A stretch of DNA of 64,000 nucleotides from Phlebotomus papatasi (Eukaryota; Arthropoda; Insecta; Diptera; Psychodidae). The position numbers and the translations under genes were made by a program. The notes beneath the pieces are model-generated. The model saw only the letters and a list, made by a program, of their open reading frames with translations, had not been told where the DNA came from and ran no database searches. The stretch lies in assembly GCF_024763615.1 (NCBI RefSeq), contig NC_077223.1, forward strand, positions 39,990,627 through 40,054,626. The letters run 5' to 3'. How positions within the stretch are numbered: the first letter of the stretch is position 1; the number at the start of each line of letters is the position of its first letter. This document shows, in pieces, positions 30,346 to 42,744 of the stretch.

Positions 30346-32431
30346 TTCTTAGGTCCCGAAAAATTCTTTCAAGGCGAGACTCCCTGTACTGTGATATTTT
30401 TCCATCTCACACATATTCCGTTTTATTTGAGAATTCATTGTAACAATTTTTCACGCTTGGAGTTTGAAAGGTCGCTAGGGATCGCGTTTCCCAACCTACT
30501 AAAAAAGTTTGGCTTCTTTGGAAAGGTCTTGGAATCTCTGACAATTAAGAACTGGTCATAAAGATGTAAATGAACTGAATATGTCTGGAAATTAATTTTT
30601 ATCCAAAATACGGTTGTATTCGAAAAACCATTTTTGGCTAGATCTTGGTGTAATCTGTGAATCAGTTAGAATAATGAAAAGAAACTTTAAGATTCAAATT
30701 AGTAAGTAAAATTTATTTTGCCCGTAAGTTGGTCTGCTGAATAACTTTGTTCACCGAGTCAATTAATGGGGAATTTGAGGGAATAGCATCCAAAGTACAC
30801 GTGTTTTGATTATTATTGCACAAAGTTAAGATACTTTCCCGTCCGTATTAATTGACATTCCTCGATATTTTTATACATTTATTTGGGTTACTTATTTTTC
30901 TCTTTCCGGAAGCTATTAAAACGTTTAGCTGAAAGTCTTTCTTTCTATTAGAAAATTGATCAGTTTTTGCAATAAAATCCCAAACAATGAATCAAAACGT
31001 GAAAAGTCAACTATTCGCTCATTTATTCAACGTCTTTTGAATGCTGTCTTTCATATTTGCTACATGTTGCAATATTTACAATTGTCAATGGGATAAAATT
31101 GCTTCTATTCTAAAATAGATAAATTTTCTTTAGAGAAAAGAGAGAACTTCCATATATCTTATATATTATATATTTATATAGAAATGATGACTATAACAGT
31201 TAAATTCTCTAATTCATGGCAAAGTCGGAAGGGGTTTTTCTCTCTCAACAAAAGATGATGGAAATAAAAATTGTGCCATGATGGAAAATAATTGAAATCG
31301 TGAAGAATCACAAATAAGCATTTTGAATAAGATTGAGAACTCTGTGGCCATGGGTTTTTTGTTCTTTTTACTACAATCGTCTTTTGATCGTGAGGTACAA
31401 GATGCCAAATGTTCAACTGCCGCATTGTTTGTTGCATTCTTGTTGCAGTGCCATTGGGGCTCTCTCTCTGTCTTTTTCTGGGCAAATGCAAATGTGAGAT
31501 TATTGATGTCTCAATTAATCATACGATTAGGCAGTATCTTGTGTATTTCGCCTTCCTGGTTTTAAGACTTACCCAACATCCATTTTCGAGCTCACCTGGG
31601 CGCCTTCTTGACTTTAACTTCTTTTCCATGGACTGATATTTTTTTCTCTCACCTCCCTCTATCTATTGCTTTTAACACGGTCTTTAACCTAAATTTTATT
31701 AGTGAATTTTTGCACACATTGTTGCATTTTAGGAATTTGGTGTATATACCATCGAGTAACTATATTTTTGTATGGTTGCTCGATGAAAATTTGCACTGAG
31801 AAAAATGAGATTTATTTTAATTAAATGTTTTGATATTTATTTGAAAAAATATTTGTACATTTATATGACACTAATATCTCTAAATGGAATTGCCATTCTT
31901 TCGAATGCTTTTCATTCCGCTTCTTATGAATTAATACACTTACAATTAATATTTATTTTGAGGAAAGCTTTTAGGCTTCGCACACACTCTGGGTTGGAGT
32001 TTTTAAATAAATTTAACAAAAACTGCTACCTTCGAATATGTCTTAATATAGTATCTAAATATTTTCATATTACCCTCAAACTAACATCTCTGACATTGAA
32101 AATAAATAAATCAAAAATATCCCAGACGACGTTAATTTTATGCACAAAAATCACTTTCAATACCTTTGAGTAATAAATCAAAAATTAAATGTTCTTATAG
32201 TTTATAGGATTTCTCAAGACCTTTCTAAAGAATATTTAGTTTTGAGAATCCAACGCTAAACAGAAAAGTTATGATTTTTTAAATATAGGAAATAGAAAAA
32301 TTTAGAATTGAAAAATAAAGCAAAAGATGCTCATTGGATCTTTGTGAAATTATTTACAATTAAAGTGTTGTATTCTCCTAATATCAATCTAATTATTGCT
32401 GGTTTTTAATGGATAATTTCTAAGTACAGTA
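30346..32431. other. Intronic stretch, no gene seen
   Basis: AT-rich, no repeats of note except a lone CACTGAGAAAAAT terminus near 31795. The frames here (up to 122 codons) have low-complexity, Phe/Leu/Ile-rich translations typical of AT-rich non-coding DNA. Confidence 0.45.
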
Positions 32432-32643
32432 GGCGAAACTGGGGCACCACTAAACACGGGGTACCACCTAACACTGCGATGTTTTAAACGGACATTCGCC
32501 TTCAGAGGATAAAACCTATAGGAATTTATAGGCACTATAGGGATGCTCGTCCACTGAAGAAATGGTAAGGATAGTCCAAGTAGTTTAGAAATAAAAATTA
32601 GTGTTGGGTGCTACTCCGTGTTTGGTGGTGCCCCAGTTTCCCC
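32432..32643. mobile_element. TA-flanked fold-back, GGCGAAACTGGGGCA ends
   Basis: TAGGCGAAACTGGGGCACCA at the left faces TGGTGCCCCAGTTTCCCCTA at the right. ACACGGGGTA and CTACTCCGTGTT also pair. 212 bp, no ORF. Confidence 0.8.
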
Positions 32644-32836
32644 TATACTGTCTCAAATTCAGGCATGTGGAACCGAAATGTCATCCGAATTTCTTCATAA
32701 TTTTTGCGTAAACCTATTTGAACGATTTTTTGTTTACTTAATATTAATTCAAATTTAAATTTACAATACAAACATTCTAAATTCTACGAAAAACTCCTAA
32801 TAATGAAAAAAATTCCAACACAAATGAAAAGAACCA

Positions 32837-33050
32837 GGGGAAACTGGGGCAGTATTAAATACGGGGTAGTTGTAAACACTGCGATGTTTTTAATTAGACA
32901 TTAGATTTCAGAGGACGAGACCTATACAAATTTATAGATAGTCCAGGGACCCCTGTTCCCTGAATAAATCGTCGACATATGTTCAAGTAGCGCATATATC
33001 AAAGTCAGTGTTTACAGCTACCCCGTGTTTACTACTGCCCCATTTTTTCC
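32837..33050. mobile_element. TA-type fold-back, GGGGAAACTGGGGCA ends
   Basis: GGGGAAACTGGGGCAGTA and the inverse TACTGCCCCATTTTTTCC. Internally TACGGGGTAG/CTACCCCGTG pair. Diverged sister of 32432-32643, only 193 bp away. Confidence 0.78.
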
Positions 33051-33160
33051 TATAGCAAAATATTAAGCTCATTTACTTTATTCGACCTTTTAACTGCTTG
33101 AAGTCCACGAGAGAGCAGTTTCCACAATCCAATGTTTTTTCAAATTCTCGCTATCCTGGC

Positions 33161-34640
33161 TTCTAAGTGTTAAGAGATATTGACTTCCGGTCTTCAGTAA
33201 CCCCTCCCCCCCCTTAAGTCGACATTCTCTATCGAATTAACTTATCCAAATTACCCCATCCCTATTATCCCCTTCAAAAATATCTTTTTTGACTTTGCAA
33301 AAAATTGACCCTGACGAGTTCGTTCATTTTTGGATATGTTTTGGAGTTAGTCCAGCTGAATATTTCGTCCTTAGACACCTATCACCGGATAAATCGCCAT
33401 CTTGAATTATTCCATCTTGAATTATTCAAAGTCAAAAGTCAACCATCCTGGAGGGCCGAATTTTTAACGGATTTGGTTAAATTTGGACTTTTTTGAAAGC
33501 TCTTGAAATTCTGAACCCGACTGCATCGGTCATAATCGGTGATGGATCGGGAAAGTAACGGTAATAGCTCTATTTTGAAAATAATGTTTTTCGCACTTTT
33601 TCAGTCTTTCGACCCATATAAAATTCAAACGGTAAGAGATATCAACTTTCGGTCTTTGATGACCCCTCCTCAAATGACATTATCTCGAACTCAACCTCTA
33701 TTCCCCCACCTTCCCGCTTCATGCGTTCCCTATCCCCCAAAAATAGGTAAAAAATGAGGTATTTCTAATTTAGCAAAAAATTAGCCCTGTCGATTTCGTT
33801 CATTTTTGAATATGTTTTGGAGGTAGTCCAGGTGAAGATTTCGACGTCGATACATTTCTGCGGAAAATTTCCATCTTGAATTTTTCAAGGTGAAAGGTCA
33901 ACCACCCTGGAGGGTCTAATTTTCAACGGGTTTGGTTAAATTTGGATTTTTTTTTGAAAGGTCTCGTAATTCTGAACCGGACGAAACGGACTGCTTTGGT
34001 CACAATCGGTAAAGAAACAGTAATAGCTCTAATCAGGGATTTCTCTGGTGATTGTCTATGAAAAGATGTCACTCCAAGAAGAAAAACATTTTCTTAAGTC
34101 TTGCCGAGAGCTTTCGGTCCAGATGTGGACCTTCTTCAGTGTCTGAAAGGGCGTTAATATGAAATGTAATGGTCTTTCAGTCACTGAAGAAGGTCCACAT
34201 CAGGATCGAGGTCAAGACTTAAGAGTTTTTCCTCTTGGGGTGACACCTTTTCACTGGTAATCACCCGAGAAATCCATGATTAGATCCCATTGCGCCGGTC
34301 TCGTCCACCAAGTTAATAGCTCTGTTTTAAAAATACTGTTTTTAGCGTTTTTTCTGTCTTCTGAACCATATACAATCCAAAAGGTAAGAGATATCGACTT
34401 CCTAAAATGATATAATCTCGAAAGTGATCTCTTTCTTTTTTATCCCTTTATTCGCTTGCTATCTTCCTAAAATTACGTCAAAAATGATGTTTTTCTAACT
34501 TCTCAAAATTGGCACAAGCTTTTTTTTTTTTTAATGATTTTTGGATATACATATTTTGTAGTTAGTCCAGCCTTCGGCACCTTTCATCGGAAAAATCGTT
34601 ATCTCCATTCAGGATCAAAAGGCTTAATTTTAACCAGGTT
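33161..34640. repeat. Three diverged direct repeats of about 420-450 bp
   Basis: GTTAAGAGATATTGACTTCC (33169), GTAAGAGATATCAACTTTCG (33632) and GTAAGAGATATCGACTTCCT (34383) each start a block. The blocks continue with TTCGTTCATTTTTG.ATATG, TTTTGGAG.TAGTCCAG, an AAGGTCAACCA box and a T-rich end. Translations from these blocks are not conserved between copies. Confidence 0.65.
34032..34279. mobile_element. Fold-back MITE inserted between direct repeats
   Basis: AATCAGGGATTTCTCTGGTG at the left and the diverged inverse CACCCGAGAAATCCATGATT at the right. Further in, CTTAAGTCTTGCC, AGATGTGGACCTTCTTCAGT and their partners pair, so the arms are about 100 bp each. Confidence 0.75.
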
Positions 34641-34659
34641 TGGTCAATTAAATAAATGA

Positions 34660-36440
34660 AATGTTAATAATTTTTTAAGTCTCGGTGTAGATTTTTTCGT
34701 AAATTTTAATAAAAATAAATTGTTAAGAGAAATAGTCGGTTGCATCGACATTGTCGTATCTGAATTCTGAATTTCTTGCAATCTACGATGCAGACGTAGC
34801 CCCTAGCATGAAATGTTGACACATGCAGATACAACATCGGTCGATTCGAACTTGAGAATTAAATTTATTTTGCTATTCACGAATGAATAATGGGATTATG
34901 GATAGACTATTTAGAATTGTATTAAATTAAAATTGTCACTAAAAAATTTCGTTTTGCAACGACAACAAGTTTCAGTAATTCATCCAACGCCTTCTTCAGA
35001 TGTCCAAATAAGAAAGAATCTTCAATTGCATAACGCTTGATCTCAATTTTATAAGTTTTAAACCGTTCCCATAAATTTCGCTTTCAATTTATAACATACA
35101 AAACATATTTATAATAAAGTAATTTACAGCAAGTCACACAAAATACTCTGATGAGAATGGAGTAAGGAATAGGTTCATATTCTTTCATATGTATATATGG
35201 AGTGAAAGAGAAAATTTTCAGGTGTATCTCAAGCTGGTGTTCCTAATGAATTAATCAATATTTCAAGTAATAATATTGTAAGATATGTAAAATATTTGCG
35301 GTTTCTTTTCATGTTTTTCTGTGATCATAAAAGTTTGTTAAACGAATACAAAAAAAAACTGAATGGAAGCAAGGGGCGACCTACAGATATCCAATTTTAA
35401 GAGATACTGGGGTCCAGAGGGGATCAATGTTAACATTTGTCTCTTTGTAGAAGAAAACTTTTAATATACACACAACACCCAATCACGAATAATAAATAAT
35501 AAAGTGGCACTTTTATGGGTTTTAGAGCCATTTTGTGCATGCAATTGAGTGTGATCGTTGAAAAGTTTTTTTTTTAAATAAAAATATGAGAAATGATCGT
35601 TGCGGAGAGTTGGTCATTTGAATAAAGTTAAATTGACGAAGGTGGGGAAATGTTGAGGAATTAGTGTGTAAGAAATATGAAATTAACTCCATTATTTATC
35701 TTTTGTTGTTGGTGGCTGCTGAATTGGGTGGTTGTTTTGTGTGATCATGTGGATAAATGACAGTGAGATCTCGTTGGTCAAATATTGCCAAAAGGCAAAT
35801 CAACTGCTTTTGCACAAAATAAACCATGACAAATAATAGAGTTGCCTGGCTTTCAGATTAGAGATTAGGGATAAAGATTTATTATTGTAATTAATTGTGT
35901 TATGTATGACCTCTCAAATTTTTTTCAATAAGATGAATATTTTTGGAAGAATTGCCCAATAAGGATTTCTAAAAAGAAATGTTTATACCAATAAATCTTT
36001 TCACTTTGATTGAGGTTATGAGATAAGTTTTGAATATAACGGTTTTTGAAGATTTTGTTTTACAGTAAGACATATGTAACTTAATAAAATTTTTGACAGA
36101 AAAATTAATTGGCTGGTACATTAGTGATTAATTTACACTATGCGACACGTCGTGGATTGTTTGAGGCAAGAATACCAAAACTTGTTAGAGGGTTAAGGAT
36201 CTCAAATCTGAAATTCGTTTGTCGCGGTCACGTCTAGATTTTTTTGTATATGTATTTTCAGTTTTTTTTATATTTCCAAAAATTCAAAATAATTCCAAAA
36301 AAATCGGTCTTCTAAAATTATTTTTTGCTCTAAGGAGTCAGAAAAGTGATTTTTCTGACCCACAATCTTTGCCCTCACGTCCTCAAGGGGTCAATGAGTT
36401 ATGTCAACGACTCCTTCATATGAAGGAGTCGTTGGTTATA
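34660..36440. other. Intronic stretch, no gene seen
   Basis: Ordinary AT-rich sequence with no evident inverted or tandem repeat and no coding frame. Confidence 0.4.
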
Positions 36441-36449
36441 TGCATGTGT

Positions 36450-36990
36450 TAATCCATGCCTAAACGGGAACCCAAATCCGTCTCGTGGACAAACCACCTT
36501 TTAGATAAGTCTTTGTATTTTCTTCATAAGGACTGTGGACAACGGTCAGAGTTTGGCGCTTAATTGAAACCCACAGTCAGTAGTCCTCTGCCGATCTATC
36601 GCCCAAGAGAGAGAGAGACAGTCAGTCACGCTCAGGCTGTTAAAATTTAGGAAAAAAGGATGCTTCGGATCATGCGACGGGCCGATGCTTCACGCCATTT
36701 AAGCCCTAAGCTTTCAAAATCCCATTTCTAAAGTCCCGTAGCTTTACACATGGAAATTTTCTGGACTCCTTGGGGCATCCCACGGTCCGTTTGAAGCGTA
36801 CATTAAAACGCTAGCTTCATTATTAAGACATTTATTGTCTAAAATTCCCGTCCAACTCCTCGATTCTGTCAATAGCGCGCCTACTTATGGGTTCTGCTGA
36901 CCCGAATAAGAATAGCGCTGTACAGAGGGGGACAGAATCGGGAACAATAACATAAAATTATATAATACTAATATATATTGTTCCGCAACA
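36450..36990. other. GC-richer island, possible retroelement fragment
   Basis: The block from about 36450 stands out by composition and word use (CTCGTGGACAAACC, GTCAGTCACGCTCAGGCTGT, CATGCGACGGGCCGATGCTT, GGACAGAATCGGGAACAATA). It has no open frame. On the minus strand it begins near TGTTATTGTTCCCG and contains AATAAA, which would suit a solo LTR, but I could not find a duplicated end or target-site duplication. Confidence 0.3.
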
Positions 36991-37284
36991 CGTTATCATA
37001 AACAAAAATTGCGTCTGATTAGTTATCCAGGATTACAAGCAAAGTGTCCAAAATTACCAGCAATGTGTCCAAAAATACAGTCAAATTAATGTGTATATTT
37101 TTATTCATTTTTAAATGTATTAAAATTAATTTTAGAAAAAGCAAAGACGATGAACGCTTGTAAAGGCTCCATACCACACTTCTGAAAAGGAAAACTTGAA
37201 TTTTTATTGAAAATATTTTGCGCTTCAAACTTACGACTTTGGTGCTTATATGCACCCTGTCCTAAATTGCAAGCACTTCCACTA

Positions 37285-38225
37285 GAGTAAGTGCTTATAA
37301 TTTTGGACAGGGTGCTTATAAGCATCAATGTTTTAAGTTTGAAGTGTCATATTTTCAATACTAATTGATTTTTTTGTTACTCGCTTTTCAGAAGGTTTGC
37401 TTAGAAACATGGAAAGCTGTTTATCGTCTTTGTTTTTACTAAAGTTAATCTCAATACCTTTAAAAATGATTTGATATGTAGAGATGGAATTTGACTCTAA
37501 TTTTGGATTTGGACACCTTGCTTGTAATTTTGGACAGATAATAATAATAATAATAATGCTGGCACAACATTCCATGAAGGAACTAGGCCTTCCCGCAAGG
37601 GAATTTCTAAACATGCATTATTATTTTTTCTTATACGGGATGAGGTTGTTAGTCTCATGCCCGTAGAATCAAGTGCAGTGAACCTCACTGGATGCAATCC
37701 GAACACCTTTAACGCCAGAAAAATTCCTGGTGACCTAAAGGGGATTCGAACCCGGGATACTTGCATCATAGAGCGAGTGCTCTACCACTTGACCCATTGA
37801 GTGCCCTTGGACAGCTAATCCATCTCAATAGGATGCCCTTTCTTTTTCATTTCAAGAACTTATCTTACCAAGTCCCCTTCCTGTTTATGAGAAGGAATCG
37901 TAGAATGTCACAAGGAGCCCGACAACTTTCTATATTATTCATTAAAGTGAGTTGACCTCGGTACTTCAACTACGCGCTGATTAGCACACTCCCTGACCTT
38001 TTCAACATTGAAGTTTCAACAGAGCAATTTTAACTCAAATCATATTCAACATTTAACGAATTTAGTATTAAAATCCTCCAAAAAGAACAAATATTTGGAT
38101 AGAATTCATTTTTCATCAAATATTGGAATAAAAATCCATCATTTTAATCAATTTATTTTTAGTGTCCAATTTTACCCTCAAAGTGTCCAAATTTAGAAAC
38201 TGTCCAAAATTATGAGCACTTACCC
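37285..38225. mobile_element. TA-flanked element, GRGTAAGTGCT ends, with a SINE inside
   Basis: GAGTAAGTGCTTATAATTTT at the left is the inverse of AAAATTATGAGCACTTACCC at the right, both next to TA, and TTGGACAG follows on both arms. The SINE at 37538-37806 splits the element, leaving about 660 bp of original sequence. Confidence 0.7.
37538..37806 (-). mobile_element. tRNA-derived SINE, copy 2, with 8-bp target-site duplication
   Basis: On the minus strand: tRNA-like head with A box and B box (GGTTCGAATCC at about 37741-37751), a roughly 170-bp body, and an (ATT)n tail (ATAATAATAATAATAATAAT at 37538-37556, read in plus). TTGGACAG is duplicated at 37530-37537 and 37807-37814, the expected target-site duplication. 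It matches copy 1 closely and is more complete. Confidence 0.88.
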
Positions 38226-38319
38226 TACTATCGACTTGTTTGTTGGCGACCCTTATGACGACGATCACATCCTATTCTTTCTTCATCGTTTTGCATTATG
38301 TCTATCTCACTCTTTCGTA

Positions 38320-38556
38320 AGGTAAAGTACCCTTACTCGACCGGGTTCCTCTATTCGACCGGTGGGTCAATTTTTGAATATTTGATGGTGAATTTCATCA
38401 ATTTCTATGAATTTGTCACTGATTCGTATTATTTAAAGAATAATTGACCTATTAATGTTAGATCACACACAAAATATTATAGCAAATATAATTAAATTGA
38501 ATAAATAAATCTACCGGTCGAATAGAGGAACCGGTCGAATAAAGGGTACTTTACCT
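38320..38556. mobile_element. TA-flanked fold-back, AGGTAAAGTACCC ends
   Basis: AAGGTAAAGTACCCTTACTC and the inverse GGGTACTTTACCTT, then CGACCGGGTTCCTCTATTCG facing CGAATAGAGGAACCGGTCGA. It is flanked by TA on both sides and interrupts an older palindromic repeat (38260-38319 and 38557-38720). Confidence 0.85.
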
Positions 38557-38719
38557 TATTCCTCTTTTTTTAGCATCACACCAAATTTCATTCACATATT
38601 TCAATACAATTTGAGTGCCAAACATTGAAATAGACATTTGCAAAACCTTTAAGAATGAAAATGATGTGATTTTTGATTTTATGAAATTTTTCTGATCTAA
38701 AAGATTTTTCGGAGCATCG

Positions 38720-40927
38720 GAAAAATGCCGGAATGAGCCACAACTACGACACAGACGTAGGAAACTAAAAACTTTATCTTGATTCTGATATTTGCCACAA
38801 AGTCAACTCTGTGCTCAAAAAGATATAATTCTGTCTATATGATCAATTGCTCGACATTTTTCAATAGTTTGAAGTCCATAACAAGCTGTGTAAGACCTTA
38901 TCGAAATTATATACTTCTGATTGTGCACTTTAATGTTTGAGAAAGTTTTTTTCAGCTTTTGCTGTTCATTTTTGAATTCATTTGATATCTTCCATTTAGA
39001 TTGTGTTGTTGGCACGTGTGTTAATGATGGTGTGAGGTATAGACCAAAATAAGAATAACAGATAAAATTCGCCACAGACAAATATGTCATGCCGTGAATT
39101 CCTTTTTTTTATGTGTACCCTGTACGGTCTCTCAAGTCTAACAATCATCCATCAGTAATTGATATTAGGGAAAGGAGATCGAATTCGCCATTGAATATTT
39201 TTTTCGGGAGAAAATTAATTTCTCCCATCAGACAATTTTTGCTGCTGAGATGTTGTGATTTTTGGAAGAGAATAAAGAGAATTCTTTCAGACACAAAATT
39301 AATTTATTTATTTTGCGCTCTCAATACCAAGAAAAATTTATTATGGCGTGGAATTTTAGATGGTTTGAAAGAATCCTATATAAGACCATTCAGAGAGACA
39401 ACTTTTACCAACAAGAATAATAAAAGAGTGGTGGTAAAAATGATACGATATCGATGAATCTCTGTGATGTCTTTTAGTAAATTTGAAATTCTAATGACGT
39501 AAGAAATTTTTCTTTTTGCTAAAAATAGAGATACTAAATGCTTAGAATATAGTTAATAAATCTTTACATAGTTTTTTTTTACTGTTCATAAATATTTTTC
39601 TCATTCCTATTGTCTCAAATTGGGTTTTCAAATAATTTCTGAGGACATAAAATGATTTTTCGACACTTTGAATAGTTTTGATATGTGATATTTAATACAG
39701 GAATTTTCATCTCAAAAGCCTTATTTTCATCAAGACTATAAAATTGTTGATTAATTTGAAATTCTTTCATAACATGATAAAATGTATTTTTTTTAATTTC
39801 CTCTGTCTCTGTTCTGATATGTCTTTTAATGGTTTGAATGCTTTTTATAGTCTTTCTCCACCTTCTCCAAGACATTGGGAAAAATCTATTTTCTCAGAGG
39901 TTTTTCTCATTAAAAATTTAAGGCGATGACAGCGATTAAAGATGACCATTTAATTGTTATGAATTTATTGATGGAATGGTTTTTGATGGGTGGATGCCAT
40001 GAAAATTCTCAGCCACACGTGTATTCATCTTAAAGTTTTTCCATTTGGTTTAATTTCTATAATTTACTGTGTGTCTTTCTGCCCAACGAGGTATTTCTGT
40101 GACCTGAAATATCATGTTTGGTCGTTAAAACTCAATAATTTGGTTTTATTAATTTTTTTTGTCGGAATCACTAATGAGGATTTAAGGTGTGTAATTATTT
40201 GATACTTGGAGATATTTGTGATTCATGTAATTTTGATTGCTGTTAATTAGAAAGAATTTGAACACTTTTTCTGACTTCTTGGACAATTTGGAATGGCTAA
40301 TGTATGAGAATTTCTAAGCAGAGAAGCAAAAAAAAACACCTTGAGTAGCCATATTCTGCTCTTTTTCATTTGCAATACTTTAAGCTTCCAGCTTTATCTT
40401 TCTAATGCGGTTAATCTTGTTTCGAAATAAGGTCATCAAACTTGAGAATAAAAGTGACAATGGTTAGCAAAAAAAAGTCTCACATGAGCAAGTCCACCGG
40501 AAAATAATGCTTGATTGTTTTTAACATTTATCTCAAATCCGCAAGATTTCACTTGTGTCATAAATTTATATTGCTCGAACTCGAAGAACTGAATGAGAGA
40601 TTGATTAATTTTATTTCTTGATTTTGCAACAAGTTTGTGTCTCAAGATTCTTTAACTGAACGGCTAAACAGTGAGAAGTTACGTTTAGGGATCTCAAAGG
40701 GACGATTCATAAAGTAATTTTGGGATCAAAAACAGATATTTTTAAATTAATGATTTTTGAGTGGTTGATTATATCTTTTTGTCTTCAAAACCTTAAATTT
40801 GTCCAGCAAAAATAAAAAATGGGCAATTCATTAGTTTAGAATCGATGAAAACAGAAAAAGCAATTATATGCTTAAAATATGTTACGTGATGAATATTAAA
40901 ATTAGCAGTTTATGTTAACCGGGCAGT
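38720..40927. other. Intronic stretch, no gene recognised
   Basis: AT-rich. The longest frame (39113-39457, 114 codons) resembles no family I know and lacks coding-like composition. No repeats of note. Confidence 0.4.
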
Positions 40928-41643
40928 AATGGTGCAATTCTAATGAAAAAGTGACCATGTTTTTTTTAGCACATTACTGTTCTCAAGTACTAAAAGAGAC
41001 CACGTTTGTTCTCATACGTCATATCAAGGAAAATAATGAGTAGAGAATATTAATGCTGCTCGCCGACTTTTCACCACTGAGAATTCACGGAAAAACCCAT
41101 GAAAAACCTGCGAAAACCCGCGGTTGAGGCTAAAGTTGTCAACTCCTGGCCATCCAAGTTGGATGATTCAACTGCATCACGCCACCAAGCTGACATGACA
41201 GGTTACTCCATACTGACTGAATGTCAGATGGCATTGTGATCGGGTGAAAGCTTGCTCGGAAGGAATATTCGAATTCGGATTTCGGTTGAACTTTTTTTTT
41301 TGTGTCGATTCCTGTCATGACTATGTCGTGATTTTGAAACACGACGAGGACTGGGGAAAATATGAAGTTTTTGTGTAGAGAGAAGAACCTTACATCTTGT
41401 TAATCATGATAAAAAAAAATGTAGAAAATACTATGAAAGTAAAAACTTTAAATTAATCTTGTCGATTTTCCAACCGAAATCCGAATTCGAACATTTCCGC
41501 CGAGCAAGCTTTCACCCCTGATCACAATGCCATCTGACATTAATTGAAATAACATGCGGGAACAGTCATGGTCTTTTTAGTACTTGAGAACAGTAATGTG
41601 CTAAAAAAAAACATGCTCATTTTTTAATTGGAATAGCACCATA
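40928..41643. mobile_element. 716-bp element with AGCACATTACTGTTCTCAAG ends
   Basis: AATGGTGCAATTCTAATGAA and TTTTTAATTGGAATAGCACC are inverse outer ends. Next come TTTTTTTTAGCACATTACTG and CAGTAATGTGCTAAAAAAAA, then TCTCAAGTACT / AGTACTTGAGA. This is a longer relative of the 185-bp AGTACT elements at 22793-23970, with a nested fold-back at 41217-41543. Confidence 0.75.
41217..41543. mobile_element. Nested fold-back inside the 716-bp element
   Basis: ATGTCAGATGGCATTGTGAT faces ATCACAATGCCATCTGACAT, then GAAAGCTTGCTCGG and CCGAGCAAGCTTTC pair, then ATTCGAATTCGGATTTCGGT and ACCGAAATCCGAATTCGAA. It spans a diverged AGTACT-family middle (TGTGTCGATTCCTGTCATGA). Confidence 0.75.
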
Positions 41644-41649
41644 AACCGT

Positions 41650-42010
41650 GAATGTCAATCAGCAAAATTGGCCGATGTGGAACTAAAAATCGACATATCG
41701 GCACAATTTGGTCAGAAATCTACAGATTGGCATGCTACTTAGCAAAAAACGGCAGATCGGCACAATTATAGCGAAGAATCGACAGATTTAAATGCCAGTT
41801 CGGTTTTCTGAAGTATAGCGTTCGTTTAAACTCATGTGACTCGTTTAAACTGTGTGATTCGTCTAAATTTGTATCTGTGGAAGTTCTGCCGAATCGGCAT
41901 ACCGGTACGAGATTGACAAGTCGACACTGGATCGACAAATTCGTGAGAAATCAGTAAATAGGCACAATTTTTACAAAAGATCAGTACATTGGCAGTCAAG
42001 TGAACTGTGA
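41650..42010. repeat. Degenerate GATC/CGACA-type repeat
   Basis: Words such as GGCAGATCGGCACAATTATA and ATCGACATATCGGCACAATT recur, resembling the array at 60-1335 in inverse orientation. A short TCGTTTAAACT triplication lies at 41820-41870. Confidence 0.5.
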
Positions 42011-42259
42011 GCGGCACAGTTTTCTACCCCTCGGTTTTCATAGAATATTCAAAGTAAATAAATAAAAAGTAAAAAAGGGTTAGCGCAAAATCCAAATTAG
42101 GTCAGTAGAAATTCAAATTTTATTAGAAAAATAATTTCCAGTCAGAAATAAGTTAAATTTACTTAGTAGAACCAGCAGATTCTCTTAAGTAAAACATAAA
42201 ATTTGGTCAGTTAAATGATAATGTGCTGATTTTGCTAAAAGAATTATTTTTCTCATGGT

Positions 42260-42510
42260 TCTGCTGGCACATCTTTTCGATCGGGTAAAAAATAAAATCA
42301 AAATTTCATAAAATCAAAATTCATATCTTCTCCTTTCCCAACTGTTTTGCAAATCCCTATCTCACTCTCTCGCACTCAAAATTGGATTTAACCAATTTGA
42401 ATTTGATGTGATCTTCGAAAGAAACAGATTACGAAAGAGTGAGGTTGGCATATGCAAAACACAAAGAGATGAACGATGGTCATCTTTCATCTTAAATAAA
42501 TTTTTCTTAC
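42260..42510. mobile_element. Palindromic repeat family, copy at 42 kb
   Basis: CTGGCACATCTTTTCGATCG, TTTCATAAAATCAAAATTCA, ATTGGATTTAACCAATTTGA, TTTGATGTGATCTTCGAAAG and AAAGAGTGAGGTTGGCATAT follow the same block order as at 24180 and 60150. Confidence 0.6.
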
Positions 42511-42744
42511 ACCACTTTTGAATGCAGTTCCATTTATAATCAAAATTAGTTTTAACTAGTCTTTAAATTCTTTCAACTTTCAACTAAATATTTAATCTGT
42601 AACCTTCAAGGTTTTTAGTACTATAATTTTTAGTCTTAAATTCGCAAATTGTCTGATAATATTTCTTTAATGGGAAACATATTTGAATTCATACGTTTTA
42701 AAATAGAAAATTTCATATTCGTTTTAAGTTTATCTAATCTTCGT

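Noticed and set aside
31805..32173. 122-codon Ile/Phe/Leu-rich frame
   Set aside because: Low-complexity translation expected by chance in AT-rich DNA.
39113..39457. 114-codon frame as a gene
   Set aside because: No recognisable family, no splice or promoter context, AT-driven composition; cannot be supported.
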